64,000 nucleotides of DNA from Pseudoalteromonas sp. XI10 (GTDB taxonomy: Bacteria; Pseudomonadota; Gammaproteobacteria; Enterobacterales; Alteromonadaceae), in contig NZ_LOPY01000040.1 in assembly GCF_001469895.1 (NCBI RefSeq), positions 186,001 to 250,000 of the forward strand, given 5' to 3'. Both the position numbers and the translations under genes were made by a program. Positions 8,321 through 17,947 of this stretch are shown one piece after another. The first letter of the stretch is position 1. Every line of letters starts with the position of its first letter. A model generated the notes under the pieces. That model saw only the letters and a program-made list of their open reading frames with translations. It searched no databases and was not told where the DNA came from.

Positions 8321-8935
8321 TCAAAATACAGCGCGGTCTTTTACTAGCTTTGCAAGTGAGATAATTGAATCAACTTCAAGCTTTTCAAATATTTTAGCTT
8401 TATATGTACTTACCGTTTTGTTGCTAATGAAGAGCTTTTCACCGATATCTTTGTTCGATAAACCTTGTAGTAAATAGTTCATTACTGCTAGTTCACGTTC
8501 AGTGAGTAACTCGTCGATGTCTTTTTCTGAAGCAATTAGATGTTCTTGCGGAAAGAAAGTATAGCCACGCAAAATCATTTCAACTGCAGAGGAGATATCT
8601 TCAAGGCTTTCGGCCTTGTTAACAAATCCTTGAGCACCTAGCTTTGCTGCAGTGCGAATAATGTGTTTGTCTTGCTTAGCAGATAAAAACAATACTTTGC
8701 CAGTAAACCCACTACTGACTGCGCGCTTATATAAACTAAAGCCATCTGAATCTTCTAACTCAATGTCTAAAATTGCCAGCGCTACATTATTACTTTTTAA
8801 AAACTGCAATGCTTCCTTTTGACTTCCAACAGCTTGTACTTCGTTAACTAGTGTAGACTTAGCGAGTACCATTTTAATTGCTGTTGCCACCATCGGGTGG
8901 TCGTCTACCAAAAGTATATTGTTTCCTATGCTCAT
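8321..8935 (-). CDS. Orphan NarL/FixJ-type response regulator (REC + LuxR HTH)
   Basis: 204 residues. The receiver domain (about 5-120) carries the acidic pair in LVDDHP, the phospho-acceptor Asp in ALAILDIELED (about residue 57), the Ser of VLFLSAK and the Lys of FVNKAE. The C-terminal LuxR-type HTH (about 140-200) has LTERELAVMNYLLQGLSNKD and IGEKLFISNKTVSTYKAKIF, the recognition helix. It is an orphan: no histidine kinase lies nearby, and both flanks are non-coding for more than 400 bp. The target genes cannot be read from the sequence; possible phosphodonors are elsewhere. Confidence 0.92.
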   Translation of the reverse strand: MSIGNNILLVDDHPMVATAIKMVLAKSTLVNEVQAVGSQKEALQFLKSNNVALAILDIELEDSDGFSLYKRAVSSGFTGKVLFLSAKQDKHIIRTAAKLGAQGFVNKAESLEDISSAVEMILRGYTFFPQEHLIASEKDIDELLTERELAVMNYLLQGLSNKDIGEKLFISNKTVSTYKAKIFEKLEVDSIISLAKLVKDRAVF

Positions 8936-9370
8936 CGATTAGCAAACCTTCATTATATTTCATCAAACAAGTATAAGTTACTCAGCATTTATTCCACATG
9001 TGGATAATTTAAGTTTAGCGGGTTATTTCTAGATTGGTGAAAAATAACTATAAACTTTTTTAGCTGCTCACTTTCGAGTTCGATCAAAACTACAAACTAA
9101 ACATAACGGGTGATGTCATGTTAAATAAATCCTATCGGTACAGCATATAATACTTTAGTTATGGAGAGTAGCTTTTAGGGCATAGAATGCGAAGTTCTAG
9201 CTTATTGGCTGATTAATTTAGTCTTAAACAATGCCTTTGGAGGAATATAATTTCGGTACAGTTTATGACTATTTATAGAGAATTAAAACTTGGGGTTTGG
9301 CAGGAGATAAAAATGAATTTTTGGTGAAACAGAAACTGTTTCACCAAAATGCTTAGGTTCGCATAATTAA
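8936..9370. other. 435-bp intergenic region without a supported gene
   Basis: AT-rich, with only very short frames, for example an 10-codon frame from ATG 9118. It carries the promoter of the response regulator at the left end and the 3' terminator of the cold-shock gene at the right end. No RNA gene was recognised. Confidence 0.4.
9321..9350 (-). terminator. Terminator-like hairpin after the cold-shock gene
   Basis: Perfect 12-bp inverted repeat TTGGTGAAACAG-AAA-CTGTTTCACCAA (9321-9347), 23 bp past the csp stop. The T-rich tail on the minus strand is weak and interrupted, so termination efficiency is uncertain. Confidence 0.6.
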
Positions 9371-9580
9371 TTATGCTACTTCTACGTTCTCAGCTTCAGG
9401 GCCTTTTTGACCTTGTTTGATGCCGAAAGATACTTGCTGACCTTCGCTTAGAGTGCGGAAGCCTGTACCTGTGATAGCGCTGAAGTGTACGAATACATCA
9501 GGGCCATTTTCTTGTTCAATAAAACCGAAGCCTTTAGCTTCGTTGAAGAACTTAACTTTACCAGTAACCGTGTTTGACAT
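9371..9580 (-). CDS. CspA-family cold-shock protein
   Basis: 69 residues, a single cold-shock (OB-fold) domain. RNP1 KGFGFI (about 17-22) and RNP2 DVFVHF (about 29-34) are both intact, and the opening [15 protein letters not shown] is canonical. The protein binds single-stranded RNA/DNA and acts as an RNA chaperone. A long untranslated gap upstream (9581-9863) leaves room for the long structured leader usual in cold-inducible csp genes; whether this copy is cold-induced cannot be told. It is monocistronic, with a terminator-like hairpin downstream. Confidence 0.95.
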   Translation of the reverse strand: MSNTVTGKVKFFNEAKGFGFIEQENGPDVFVHFSAITGTGFRTLSEGQQVSFGIKQGQKGPEAENVEVA

Positions 9581-9863
9581 ACCAAATTTTCCTGTAAGTC
9601 AATTATTAAAATTCAGCCATAATGGCTCTATCCTCCCTGAGTGAATGCCCAAAAAACTTGGGGTAAAGTACAGGAAGAACCAATAACCAAACCGGTAACC
9701 GTACAGCCGCACATTATCCGTAAATTCAATACGCAAAAACTCAAAGCAATTTAAGACTAACACATTAAATTGCTTTTAGCTCTATTAATCGAAAATAATT
9801 TTAAGGTCAACTGCCTAAACAAAAATATATGACAGTACTATTTATAAACAATTAATTATCAAT
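9581..9863. promoter_or_regulatory. Leader/promoter region of the cold-shock gene with a perfect 12-bp inverted repeat
   Basis: No gene is seen. The stretch contains AAAGCAATTTAA (9743-9754) and TTAAATTGCTTT (9765-9776), a perfect 12-bp inverted repeat with a 10-nt loop lying between the pyrC terminator and the csp gene. It may be a second terminator, a protein-binding site or part of the csp upstream region. Confidence 0.4.
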
Positions 9864-9864
9864 G

Positions 9865-9893
9865 AAAAAAGCCCATCAAATAGATGGGCTTTT
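9865..9893 (-). terminator. Intrinsic terminator after pyrC
   Basis: AGCCCATC-N5-GATGGGCT (9870-9890) with A and T runs on both sides, 28 bp past the pyrC stop. Confidence 0.85.
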
Positions 9894-9920
9894 AATTCTC
9901 AATTTATAGCTTGCTAAAAC

Positions 9921-10967
9921 TTACTTAACTTGCCAATCCATTTGCGCCTCTGCTTTGATTGGCACTACTTCTGAATCGCCTAGTTTATAGCTTGCTGGCA
10001 CTGTCCAGCTCTCTTTTACCAATGTAATGGTATCTTGGTTTCGAGGCATACCGTAAAAGTCAGGGCCAAAGTGGCTCGCGAAACCTTCTAGCTTTTCTAA
10101 AGCACCTGCTTCTTCAAACGCTTCAGCATAAAGCTCAATAGCTGCGTGAGCAGTATAAGCCCCTGCACAACCACAGGCCGCTTCTTTTTTGTCTTTGTAA
10201 TGTGGTGCAGAATCAGTACCTAAGAAGAACTTTTTGCTACCGCTTGTTGCAGCACCAATTAGCGCTTGCTGGTGAATGTTACGCTTTAAAATAGGTAAGC
10301 AGTAATAATGCGGGCGAATACCACCTGCTAGCATATGATTACGGTTATAAAGAAGGTGATGAGCAGTAATTGTTGCAGCAACATTTTCTGGTGCATTATT
10401 AACAAACTCTACTGCATCTTTTGTGGTGATGTGCTCAAGCACAATTTTAAGACTCGGGAAGTCATTTACCACGTCCGCTAGAATTGTTTCTAGGAATACC
10501 TTCTCACGGTCAAAAATATCAATTGATGAATCGGTTACCTCACCATGCACTAACAGTAACATCCCTACTTCTTGCATTGCCTCAAGTACCGGGTAAATAT
10601 TTTTGATTGAGGTTACACCCGAATCTGAGTTGGTAGTCGCACCAGCTGGGTACAACTTAGCAGCAACAATTTTACCTGTAGCTTTAGCTTTTTTGATTTC
10701 TTCTGGTGTAGTTTTGTCTGTTAGGTAAAGTACCATTAATGGTTCAAAGTTACCTTGTGGACCCGCAGCTTTAATTCGCTCATAGTAAGATAACGCAGTG
10801 TCTGTGCAGGTTGCCGGTGGAACAAGGTTCGGCATGATGATCGCGCGACCCATGTAACGGCTAGCATCACGAACGGTATCAACGAGTTGCTCGCCATCAC
10901 GTAAATGAATGTGCCAATCATCAGGGCGTGTAATTGTTAGAGTTTGCATCGAATTTAAATCTGACAT
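9921..10967 (-). CDS. pyrC: Dihydroorotase (type II, PyrC)
   Basis: 348 residues. Zinc amidohydrolase that interconverts carbamoyl-aspartate and dihydroorotate in pyrimidine synthesis. [10 protein letters not shown] (about 16-25) gives the HxH metal pair, [16 protein letters not shown] holds the carboxylated lysine, and VHGEVTD, LEHITT and [10 protein letters not shown] supply the other ligands and the catalytic Asp. The length matches the E. coli-type enzyme. Translation may begin at M1 (10967) or M7 (10949, [15 protein letters not shown]); family alignment favours a start near M7. It stands alone with its own terminator. No PurR-type box was recognised. Confidence 0.96.
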   Translation of the reverse strand: MSDLNSMQTLTITRPDDWHIHLRDGEQLVDTVRDASRYMGRAIIMPNLVPPATCTDTALSYYERIKAAGPQGNFEPLMVLYLTDKTTPEEIKKAKATGKIVAAKLYPAGATTNSDSGVTSIKNIYPVLEAMQEVGMLLLVHGEVTDSSIDIFDREKVFLETILADVVNDFPSLKIVLEHITTKDAVEFVNNAPENVAATITAHHLLYNRNHMLAGGIRPHYYCLPILKRNIHQQALIGAATSGSKKFFLGTDSAPHYKDKKEAACGCAGAYTAHAAIELYAEAFEEAGALEKLEGFASHFGPDFYGMPRNQDTITLVKESWTVPASYKLGDSEVVPIKAEAQMDWQVK

Positions 10968-11158
10968 TGCTTGTTTCCACGGCTAAAGTTAGGGGGATAG
11001 CGTAAACATTGAGCAAATAACCTCGCTTATTTACCCAAGTTCATATTCAGGTGCCTAGTTTACACCAGTTCCAGTTTTTTTTGAAAATAACTTTGTGGAT
11101 AGTTTGATAGTAGGTTAACGTAATAAATTAATACAACATTTCGGTTACCTTTTATTCT

Positions 11159-13528
11159 ATGCCTAAGAGTTTAGACGCTGCTTTTGCACTTGAGGTCAAA
11201 ACAGACCAACTACATATTATTAATCAGTTCTCATCATCTGTGATGCAATTAGACACAGTTGAAGAATTGTTAGAGTATGTCACGTCAGAAGTGGTAAGCC
11301 GCCTAGGTTTTATAGAGTGTGTTATTTATCTAGCCGATGATAAAACTCGCACCCTCAAAGAAATGGCGTCTATTGGCACGGCAAGCAGCCACGATACTTA
11401 CCATATCGATCGTACAGAAATCAGCTTTGATCAAGGTATTACTGGATATGTCGCTAGCACTGGTAAACCGTTAATGATTGGCGATGTCAGTCAAGATCCG
11501 CGTTACATAGCAGATTCTCGCCCTGCTCTTTCTGAGCTTTGCGTACCATTAGTTTATAAAGAAAAAGTACTGGGTGTTATTGACTGTGAGCACCCGCAAA
11601 AAGATTACTACAACGATGCCCATTTAGAGATTTTATCAACTGTGGCACATCTATTAAGCGCCAAGATAAATCAGGTTCGCACCGTAGAAGACTTACAACA
11701 AACTGTGATGCAGTTAAACGATGCACAAAAACTAGAACGCTCTATGCTGCAAATAGCCAATCTAACCTATCAATCGAGCGAGCTAGATAGTTTCTTTGAA
11801 TCTTTACACAGTATTATCACCTCTTTACTTAGAGCAGATAACTTCTTCATTGGCCTGTATGATAAGCAGCTTGATGTGCTTGATTTGGTTTACATTATCG
11901 AAGAAGGCGTGCGTTCTAACGCTCATAAAAAAATATCAAAAGAACAATTAAAAGATACTGCATCTTATTACTTATTAAATATCGACCAATCCTTACTTTT
12001 TACGAAAGAAGAATTTCAACAGCACATTGATGCGGGTCATTTTAAAATGGTTGGTCGCCAGGCCGAGTCTTGGCTTGGTGTGCCATTTAAAGTCAATGAG
12101 CGCATTAGTGGTGTTATCGCCGTACAAAGTTACAGTAAAAGTTATCATTACAACGAGCATGACCGCGCCTTGCTAACATATGTAAGCCGCCAAATTAGTA
12201 TGGCAATAGACCGTCAATTATCAAGGCAAGAGCTTGAGCACCGCGCTCTTCACGACGAATTAACTGGCCTTGCTAATCGCTCGTTATTAATTGAGCGTAT
12301 TAAACATGCAATCCTTCGCCTTGCAAGATCTGATAAGCACAATCAACATGCCCTGCTCTACCTAGATTTTGACCGCTTTAAGAGTATCAATGACTCATTA
12401 GGTCACGAGGTTGGCGACCACTTTTTGGTAAAAATCTGTGAGTTGATCTTAGGTACAATCCGCAATACCGATACCTTTGCCCGTTTAGGGGGTGATGAGT
12501 TTGCTATTCTTATGGAAAACATCACTGATAAACAACAAATTAATGACGCCCTAGAACGCATTCAACAGGTTCTCGCTGAACCTCTCAATATTGACGGCCA
12601 CCTTTTACAAGCATCTACCAGTATCGGTGTTGCGTTTTGTGAGAGTAGTAACGATAAAGCTTATAAACTACTACAGCATGCTGATGCTGCAATGTACGAA
12701 GCTAAGTCATCTGGCCGTGGAAAAGTTAAGTTTTTCAACAATACCATGCGTAAAAAGCTTAAAAATCATGCGGATATAGAAAATGATTTACAACATGGTA
12801 TTGAGCATGACGATTTTGAGCTCTACTACCAGCCAATTTTTACCATTCAAGATGCACAGGTTGTTGGCTTTGAGGCGCTTGTGCGTTGGCACCACCCAAG
12901 TAAAGGCTTTGTCTCGCCAAATGACTTTATTCCCGTTGCAGAAGACACCGGCCAGATTATTAATCTAGACTTACATTTGCTTGAGCTTGCTGCAAAGCAA
13001 ATCGCAAAGTGGACAAGTGAAGGAAAAGCATTTGGCCGCATTACTGTGAATGTGTCATCGCGTCATTTTGCGAGCCTCGATTTTGTAGCTCAAATACACT
13101 CCTTATACAAACAATATAAATTGCCACTTGGCTCACTATGCTTAGAGATCACAGAATCTGGCCTTATTGGTAATTTAGAGCTGGCTACAAAAATTATAAA
13201 AGGCCTTGAGCCTCTTGAAGTAAAACTTTGTTTAGATGATTTTGGTACTGGCTACTCTGCGCTTGGTTATTTACATCAATTACCGATTCACATAATGAAA
13301 ATTGATAAAAGTTTCATTGACCACTTAAACAAAGCGCATAACCCCTTAGTTGATGCCATTTTATCATTAGCACAATCGTTAAAACTCGATGTCGTTGCTG
13401 AAGGGATTGAAACAGAAAAACAATTGGCAATCTTAAAACAAACTCAATGTAAGTTTGGTCAAGGCTTCTTAAAGGCGAAACCCATGCCAGCCAGTGAAGC
13501 AGAGAAAGTCATTACTCAAGGCCTATAA
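11159..13528 (+). CDS. GAF-GAF-GGDEF-EAL cyclic-di-GMP enzyme
   Basis: 789 residues, cytoplasmic (no signal peptide or membrane helix). Domains in order: GAF 1 (about 15-170), a short coiled linker, GAF 2 (about 195-350), GGDEF (about 360-525) and EAL (about 535-785). The cyclase site is intact (ARLGGDEFAIL) with an RNTD inhibitory I-site five residues upstream. The phosphodiesterase site is also intact: GFEALVRW, the metal/loop motif DDFGTGYSAL, KIDKSFI and VAEGIET. It could therefore make or degrade c-di-GMP, with the GAF domains sensing an unknown small ligand. Monocistronic with its own terminator (13544-13574). Which activity dominates cannot be told from the sequence. Confidence 0.95.
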   Translation: MPKSLDAAFALEVKTDQLHIINQFSSSVMQLDTVEELLEYVTSEVVSRLGFIECVIYLADDKTRTLKEMASIGTASSHDTYHIDRTEISFDQGITGYVASTGKPLMIGDVSQDPRYIADSRPALSELCVPLVYKEKVLGVIDCEHPQKDYYNDAHLEILSTVAHLLSAKINQVRTVEDLQQTVMQLNDAQKLERSMLQIANLTYQSSELDSFFESLHSIITSLLRADNFFIGLYDKQLDVLDLVYIIEEGVRSNAHKKISKEQLKDTASYYLLNIDQSLLFTKEEFQQHIDAGHFKMVGRQAESWLGVPFKVNERISGVIAVQSYSKSYHYNEHDRALLTYVSRQISMAIDRQLSRQELEHRALHDELTGLANRSLLIERIKHAILRLARSDKHNQHALLYLDFDRFKSINDSLGHEVGDHFLVKICELILGTIRNTDTFARLGGDEFAILMENITDKQQINDALERIQQVLAEPLNIDGHLLQASTSIGVAFCESSNDKAYKLLQHADAAMYEAKSSGRGKVKFFNNTMRKKLKNHADIENDLQHGIEHDDFELYYQPIFTIQDAQVVGFEALVRWHHPSKGFVSPNDFIPVAEDTGQIINLDLHLLELAAKQIAKWTSEGKAFGRITVNVSSRHFASLDFVAQIHSLYKQYKLPLGSLCLEITESGLIGNLELATKIIKGLEPLEVKLCLDDFGTGYSALGYLHQLPIHIMKIDKSFIDHLNKAHNPLVDAILSLAQSLKLDVVAEGIETEKQLAILKQTQCKFGQGFLKAKPMPASEAEKVITQGL

Positions 13529-13543
13529 TGTATACGCTAATAT

Positions 13544-13574
13544 AAAAAAGCCTTACAAATGCAAGGCTTTTTTA
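13544..13574. terminator. Terminator after the GGDEF-EAL gene
   Basis: AAAAAAGCCTT and AAGGCTTTTTT arms around a loop of about 8 nt, in the convergent gap to fadE. Bidirectional. Confidence 0.85.
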
Positions 13575-13592
13575 TTAATATTTTACAATAAG

Positions 13593-15872
13593 TTACAGCT
13601 CCCCGGGTGCAAAGTTATCAACGGCTATCGCTTTTTTCCGTAGTTCATTGGCTTGATTCATGCGCTCTGCTACCGTCTCATTAATTAAGTTTTTCTCTGC
13701 CGCTGCGGTAATTGCGCCCTCAAGTTCAAGATTTTTCGCAATAGTGCCTTCTTTTTGCCATTTACGAAGCTGCTTAAAATCCTCATGGGTATCAATCATG
13801 GCTAAAAAGGCATTTTCCATGACACCAGTCCCTGCATTTTCATCGACATAACAAAGGTGGGTTAATCTGTCTCTAAAGACCCCTGGTTTGCTCATGTGCT
13901 CACACATTGTTTGGGCTAATTCATCGCTCGGACGGTGGTAATGATTACCTAGTGGGAACACAATACGTTTTAGTAAAAAATTAACCACAGGATTAGAGAA
14001 GTTTTTAAAGAAGCCGTCAAATGCCTGACCAATGCAGAATAACGAATGCTCAACGGCATATTGCACAAATGGTAGGTCAGCTTGCTGACGCCCTTCATCT
14101 TCGTAGCGTTTCAATACACATGAAGCAAGATACAAATGGCTAAGCACATCACCTAAACGCGCCGAAATCATCTCTTTGCGTTTTAACTCACCGCCTAATA
14201 CGAGCATCGCAACGTCAGTACAAAATGCTAAACCACGGCTCATGCGGCTTAACTGTTTATAGTAAACAGTGGTTGCACCACAAACAGGGGCTTTAGCAAA
14301 GTAGCTGCGAGTTAAGCCGTGTACAAACGCCATACCAGCATTGCTGCCAGCAAATAAAATATGTTGCAACAGTAATGAGTCAAATTCTTTTAAGGCAACA
14401 TCATGGTCTTCCATTGCAGCTGCTTCCATTTCTTTTAAAACAAACGGATGACAGCGAGTGGCACCTTGACCAAAGATCATCAGGTTACGAGTCAGAATGT
14501 TTGCACCTTCAACAGTAATCGATACCGGGATCCCCATATAGCCATGGGCTAAATAGTTATTCGGACCAACTTGAATACCTTTACCCGAATGAATGTCCAT
14601 AGCGTCATTCATTACTGTACGGCCCATTTCAGTCATATGATACTTAGCTATAGCGGTAACCACAGACGGGCTCAATTTTAAGTCAATCGCCCCTGCGGTC
14701 ATTAGCCTTGCTGATTCTAAGGTGTAAGTTAATCCACCAATGCGAGCAAGAGCCTCTTGAACACCTTCAAATTGACCGATCGAAACACCAAATTGTTGGC
14801 GTACCGTTGCATAGGCTGATGTCATTCTTGAAGCCAAATGGCCAGTTGCTGTACTAAGCGCCGGTAACGAAATACCTCGACCTGCACTTAAACATTCAAC
14901 TAACATGCGCCAGCCTCGACCAGCGCCCTTTTCGCCACCGATGATCCAATCAAGTGGAATAAACACATCTTTACCGTATGTTGTGCCATTCATAAATGCC
15001 ATGTTTAACGGGTAATGACGCTCACCTGTTTGTACACCTTCATGATCAGTTGGAATAAGCGCACACGTAATACCAAGCTCTTTTTTATCACCTAATAAGC
15101 CCTCAGGATCGTACATTTTAAATGCAAGACCCAGCACTGTGGCAATTGGCGCAAGGGTGATATAACGTTTTGACCAGTTAAGTTTTAAACCAATCACTTC
15201 TTCACCGTTATGCATGCCCTTACAAACCACCCCTGTATCAGGAATACTGCCTGCATCAGACCCAGCCTCAGGACCCGTTAATGCAAAACAAGGCACATCA
15301 TCACCCTTAGCCAGGCTTGGCAACCAACGCTCTTGTTGCTCGGTAGTACCATAATGAAGGAGTAATTCACCCGGGCCTAAGCTATTGGGTACCATTACGG
15401 TGACCGCAGCAGTTAAGCTCTTAGTGGCGATTTTCGAAACAATGGTTGAATTTGCAATCGCCGAAAACTCGCGACCACCAAATTTTTCAGGAATGATTAA
15501 CGCAAAAAAACCTTCTTTTTTTAGGTAGTCCCACACTTCTTTTGGTAGGTCTTTATCTTTTTGCACGATTTGATAATCATCAAGCATGGCTAACAAGGTT
15601 TCGACCTGCTCGCCCATAAATGCGCGTTCTTTTTCGCTAAGTTCAGGTTTAGGAAAACGATGCAGTTTTTGCCAATCAGGGTTACCACTGAATAATTCAC
15701 CATCCCACCAAACATCACCCGCTTCCATAGCTTCACGTTCTGTTTGCGATAACGGCGGCAAAACTTTTTTAAACATACTAAACGTAGGTCGTGTGACAAG
15801 ATTGATGCGAATGTCTTTCACAGCAAAAATTACAATCACAGCAACCAGTAACAGAATGATTACGGTCGTCAT
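13593..15872 (-). CDS. fadE: FadE-type acyl-CoA dehydrogenase, paralogue 1
   Basis: 759 residues. FAD enzyme for the first step of fatty-acid beta-oxidation. A short N-terminal hydrophobic helix (about 2-20) precedes the core: [38 protein letters not shown] (FAD/substrate motif) and [18 protein letters not shown]. The C-terminal extension typical of FadE (DUF1974) runs from about 520 to 750 with [18 protein letters not shown] segments. It is about 55 residues shorter at the N-terminus than paralogue 2 (47767-50223) and E. coli FadE. No FadR-like box was found upstream, unlike paralogue 2, which suggests different regulation or chain-length use; this is inference. Confidence 0.93.
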   Translation of the reverse strand: MTTVIILLLVAVIVIFAVKDIRINLVTRPTFSMFKKVLPPLSQTEREAMEAGDVWWDGELFSGNPDWQKLHRFPKPELSEKERAFMGEQVETLLAMLDDYQIVQKDKDLPKEVWDYLKKEGFFALIIPEKFGGREFSAIANSTIVSKIATKSLTAAVTVMVPNSLGPGELLLHYGTTEQQERWLPSLAKGDDVPCFALTGPEAGSDAGSIPDTGVVCKGMHNGEEVIGLKLNWSKRYITLAPIATVLGLAFKMYDPEGLLGDKKELGITCALIPTDHEGVQTGERHYPLNMAFMNGTTYGKDVFIPLDWIIGGEKGAGRGWRMLVECLSAGRGISLPALSTATGHLASRMTSAYATVRQQFGVSIGQFEGVQEALARIGGLTYTLESARLMTAGAIDLKLSPSVVTAIAKYHMTEMGRTVMNDAMDIHSGKGIQVGPNNYLAHGYMGIPVSITVEGANILTRNLMIFGQGATRCHPFVLKEMEAAAMEDHDVALKEFDSLLLQHILFAGSNAGMAFVHGLTRSYFAKAPVCGATTVYYKQLSRMSRGLAFCTDVAMLVLGGELKRKEMISARLGDVLSHLYLASCVLKRYEDEGRQQADLPFVQYAVEHSLFCIGQAFDGFFKNFSNPVVNFLLKRIVFPLGNHYHRPSDELAQTMCEHMSKPGVFRDRLTHLCYVDENAGTGVMENAFLAMIDTHEDFKQLRKWQKEGTIAKNLELEGAITAAAEKNLINETVAERMNQANELRKKAIAVDNFAPGEL

Positions 15873-16040
15873 TGTGCAATCCTTTTATTTTAATTAACTG
15901 CTTCAAGTATGACTGATCGTGCCATAAATACAACGTAAGCAGCTCTTACTTAGGTTGTTTTCAACTAGGCAGTTTGTTGTTTACTAAGACACTGCTATTA
16001 TGCATGGGCAATAAATAACAATAAACTTCTAGGGAACGTT

Positions 16041-17891
16041 ATGAAAAAGACTCCATTTAAGCTCAGCATCAGCGCGCTTATGGTCACAAGTGCACTTGCA
16101 CTTACAGGCTGTAATGATGACGCTGCGAGCAATAAAACAACGACTGCTGAAGTCAAAACAAGCCAAGTAACCGCACAAGATGCCGATAAATTTATCGCCG
16201 CTACTGAAAAAGAATTAAGCGCGCTTTATTTAGAAGCAAGCCGTGCTGAGTGGATTTATGCCAACTTCATTACCCATGATACTGCTGAACTATCTGCTGA
16301 AGTAAATCGCAAGATGACCGAAGCCGTTGTTCGCCTTGCTAATGAAGCTGCAAAATTCGATAGTTTAGAGCTTGATTACGATGCGCGTCGTAAACTCGAT
16401 AAACTTAAACTAGCGCTTACCTTACCTGCACCACAAGATGCTGAAAAAACAGCTAAGCTCTCACAGCTAGTAGCTGAGCTAGGGGGTATTTATGGCAAAG
16501 GTAAATACTGTAAAGAAGATGGTAGCTGTTTAAGCCTTGGCGATATGACTGCCAAAATGGCAACGAGCCGTGATTACAATGAATTGCTTGATTTATGGCA
16601 AGGTTGGCGTCAAGTTTCAAAACCTATGCGCCCGCTTTATGAGCAACAAGTTGCACTCACCAATGAAGGTGCAAAAGAGCTAGGTTATGCAGATACAGGT
16701 GCTATGTGGCGTAGTAAATACGACATGCCAGCCGATGATTTTGCAAAAGAACTCGACCGTATTTGGGGCCAAGTTAAACCGCTTTATGATTCATTACATT
16801 GTCATGTTCGTGCCAAGCTAGGTGAAAAATATGGCGAAGATAAAGTACCACAAGACCAGCCTATCCCTGCACATCTTTTAGGTAATATGTGGGCACAAAC
16901 GTGGGGTAACATTTACGATGTTGTTGCACCAGAAAATGCCGATCCTGGTTATGACGTAACAGAACTATTAGCTGAGCACGATTACGACGAACTTAAAATG
17001 GTACGTGGCGCTGAGAAGTTCTTCACCTCAATGGGTTTTGCGCCATTGCCAGATACCTTCTATGAGCGCTCACTATTCACTAAACCACAAGATCGTGACG
17101 TACAGTGCCATGCGTCAGCTTGGAATATTGATAGCAAAGACGACCTACGTATTAAGATGTGTATTCAACGCACAGGTGAAGAATTCTCTGTTATTCACCA
17201 TGAGTTAGGCCATAACTTCTATCAACGCGCGTACAACACGCAGCCTATTTATTATCAAGAAAGTGCGAACGATGGTTTCCACGAAGCGATTGGTGACACC
17301 ATTGCTCTTTCTGTAACGCCGGGTTATTTAAAAGAAATTGGTTTATTAGACGAAGTACCTGATGAATCAAAAGATATTGGCCTATTAATGAAAATGGCAT
17401 TAGACAAAGTAGCATTTATTCCATTTGGTTTATTAGTAGACCAATGGCGCTGGAAAGTTTTCTCAGGTGAAGTAACGCCAGAGAACTACAACAAAGCGTG
17501 GTGGGAATTACGTGAAAAATACCAAGGTGTACAAGCGCCTATCGCACGTAGCGAAGCAGACTTTGATCCAGGCGCCAAGTATCACGTACCAGGTAACACG
17601 CCTTACACACGTTATTTCTTAGCGCATATTTTACAATTCGACTTCCACAGAAGTTTATGTGAAATTGCTGGTAACGAAGAAGCGATTCACCGCTGTTCAG
17701 TTTACAACTCTGCTGAGGCGGGTGAAAAACTAAATGCAATGTTAGAAATGGGCTCAAGCCGCCCATGGCAAGAAGCTCTTGCGACGATCACTGGTAAAGA
17801 AGAAATGGATGCAACAGCAATCTTAGATTACTTTGCACCGCTACAAAAATACCTTGATGAGCAAAATGAAGGCCGCCAGTGCGGTTGGTAA
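16041..17891 (+). CDS. M2-family peptidyl-dipeptidase (ACE-like), lipoprotein
   Basis: 616 residues. The N-terminus ends in the lipobox LTGC (Cys about 24), so the protein is expected to be lipid-anchored. The zinc site is HHELGH (HExxH, near residue 386) and the third ligand is in ANDGFHEAIGD about 24 residues later, which is the ACE-family arrangement. VPGNTPYTRYFLAHILQFDF near residue 515-535 is the conserved substrate/chloride region of M2 peptidases. It should remove C-terminal dipeptides from peptides outside the cytoplasm, for nutrition. Monocistronic, with a GGGAACGTT ribosome-binding region and a strong terminator at 17902-17929. Confidence 0.93.
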   Translation: MKKTPFKLSISALMVTSALALTGCNDDAASNKTTTAEVKTSQVTAQDADKFIAATEKELSALYLEASRAEWIYANFITHDTAELSAEVNRKMTEAVVRLANEAAKFDSLELDYDARRKLDKLKLALTLPAPQDAEKTAKLSQLVAELGGIYGKGKYCKEDGSCLSLGDMTAKMATSRDYNELLDLWQGWRQVSKPMRPLYEQQVALTNEGAKELGYADTGAMWRSKYDMPADDFAKELDRIWGQVKPLYDSLHCHVRAKLGEKYGEDKVPQDQPIPAHLLGNMWAQTWGNIYDVVAPENADPGYDVTELLAEHDYDELKMVRGAEKFFTSMGFAPLPDTFYERSLFTKPQDRDVQCHASAWNIDSKDDLRIKMCIQRTGEEFSVIHHELGHNFYQRAYNTQPIYYQESANDGFHEAIGDTIALSVTPGYLKEIGLLDEVPDESKDIGLLMKMALDKVAFIPFGLLVDQWRWKVFSGEVTPENYNKAWWELREKYQGVQAPIARSEADFDPGAKYHVPGNTPYTRYFLAHILQFDFHRSLCEIAGNEEAIHRCSVYNSAEAGEKLNAMLEMGSSRPWQEALATITGKEEMDATAILDYFAPLQKYLDEQNEGRQCGW

Positions 17892-17901
17892 TATAAAAAC
17901 G

Positions 17902-17929
17902 AAAAAGCCCGCATAATGCGGGCTTTTTT
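17902..17929. terminator. Bidirectional terminator between M2 peptidase and porin genes
   Basis: AAAAAGCCCGC-N5-GCGGGCTTTTTT in the convergent gap; serves both genes. Confidence 0.9.
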
Positions 17930-17947
17930 ATGTCATCAAATTAATGA

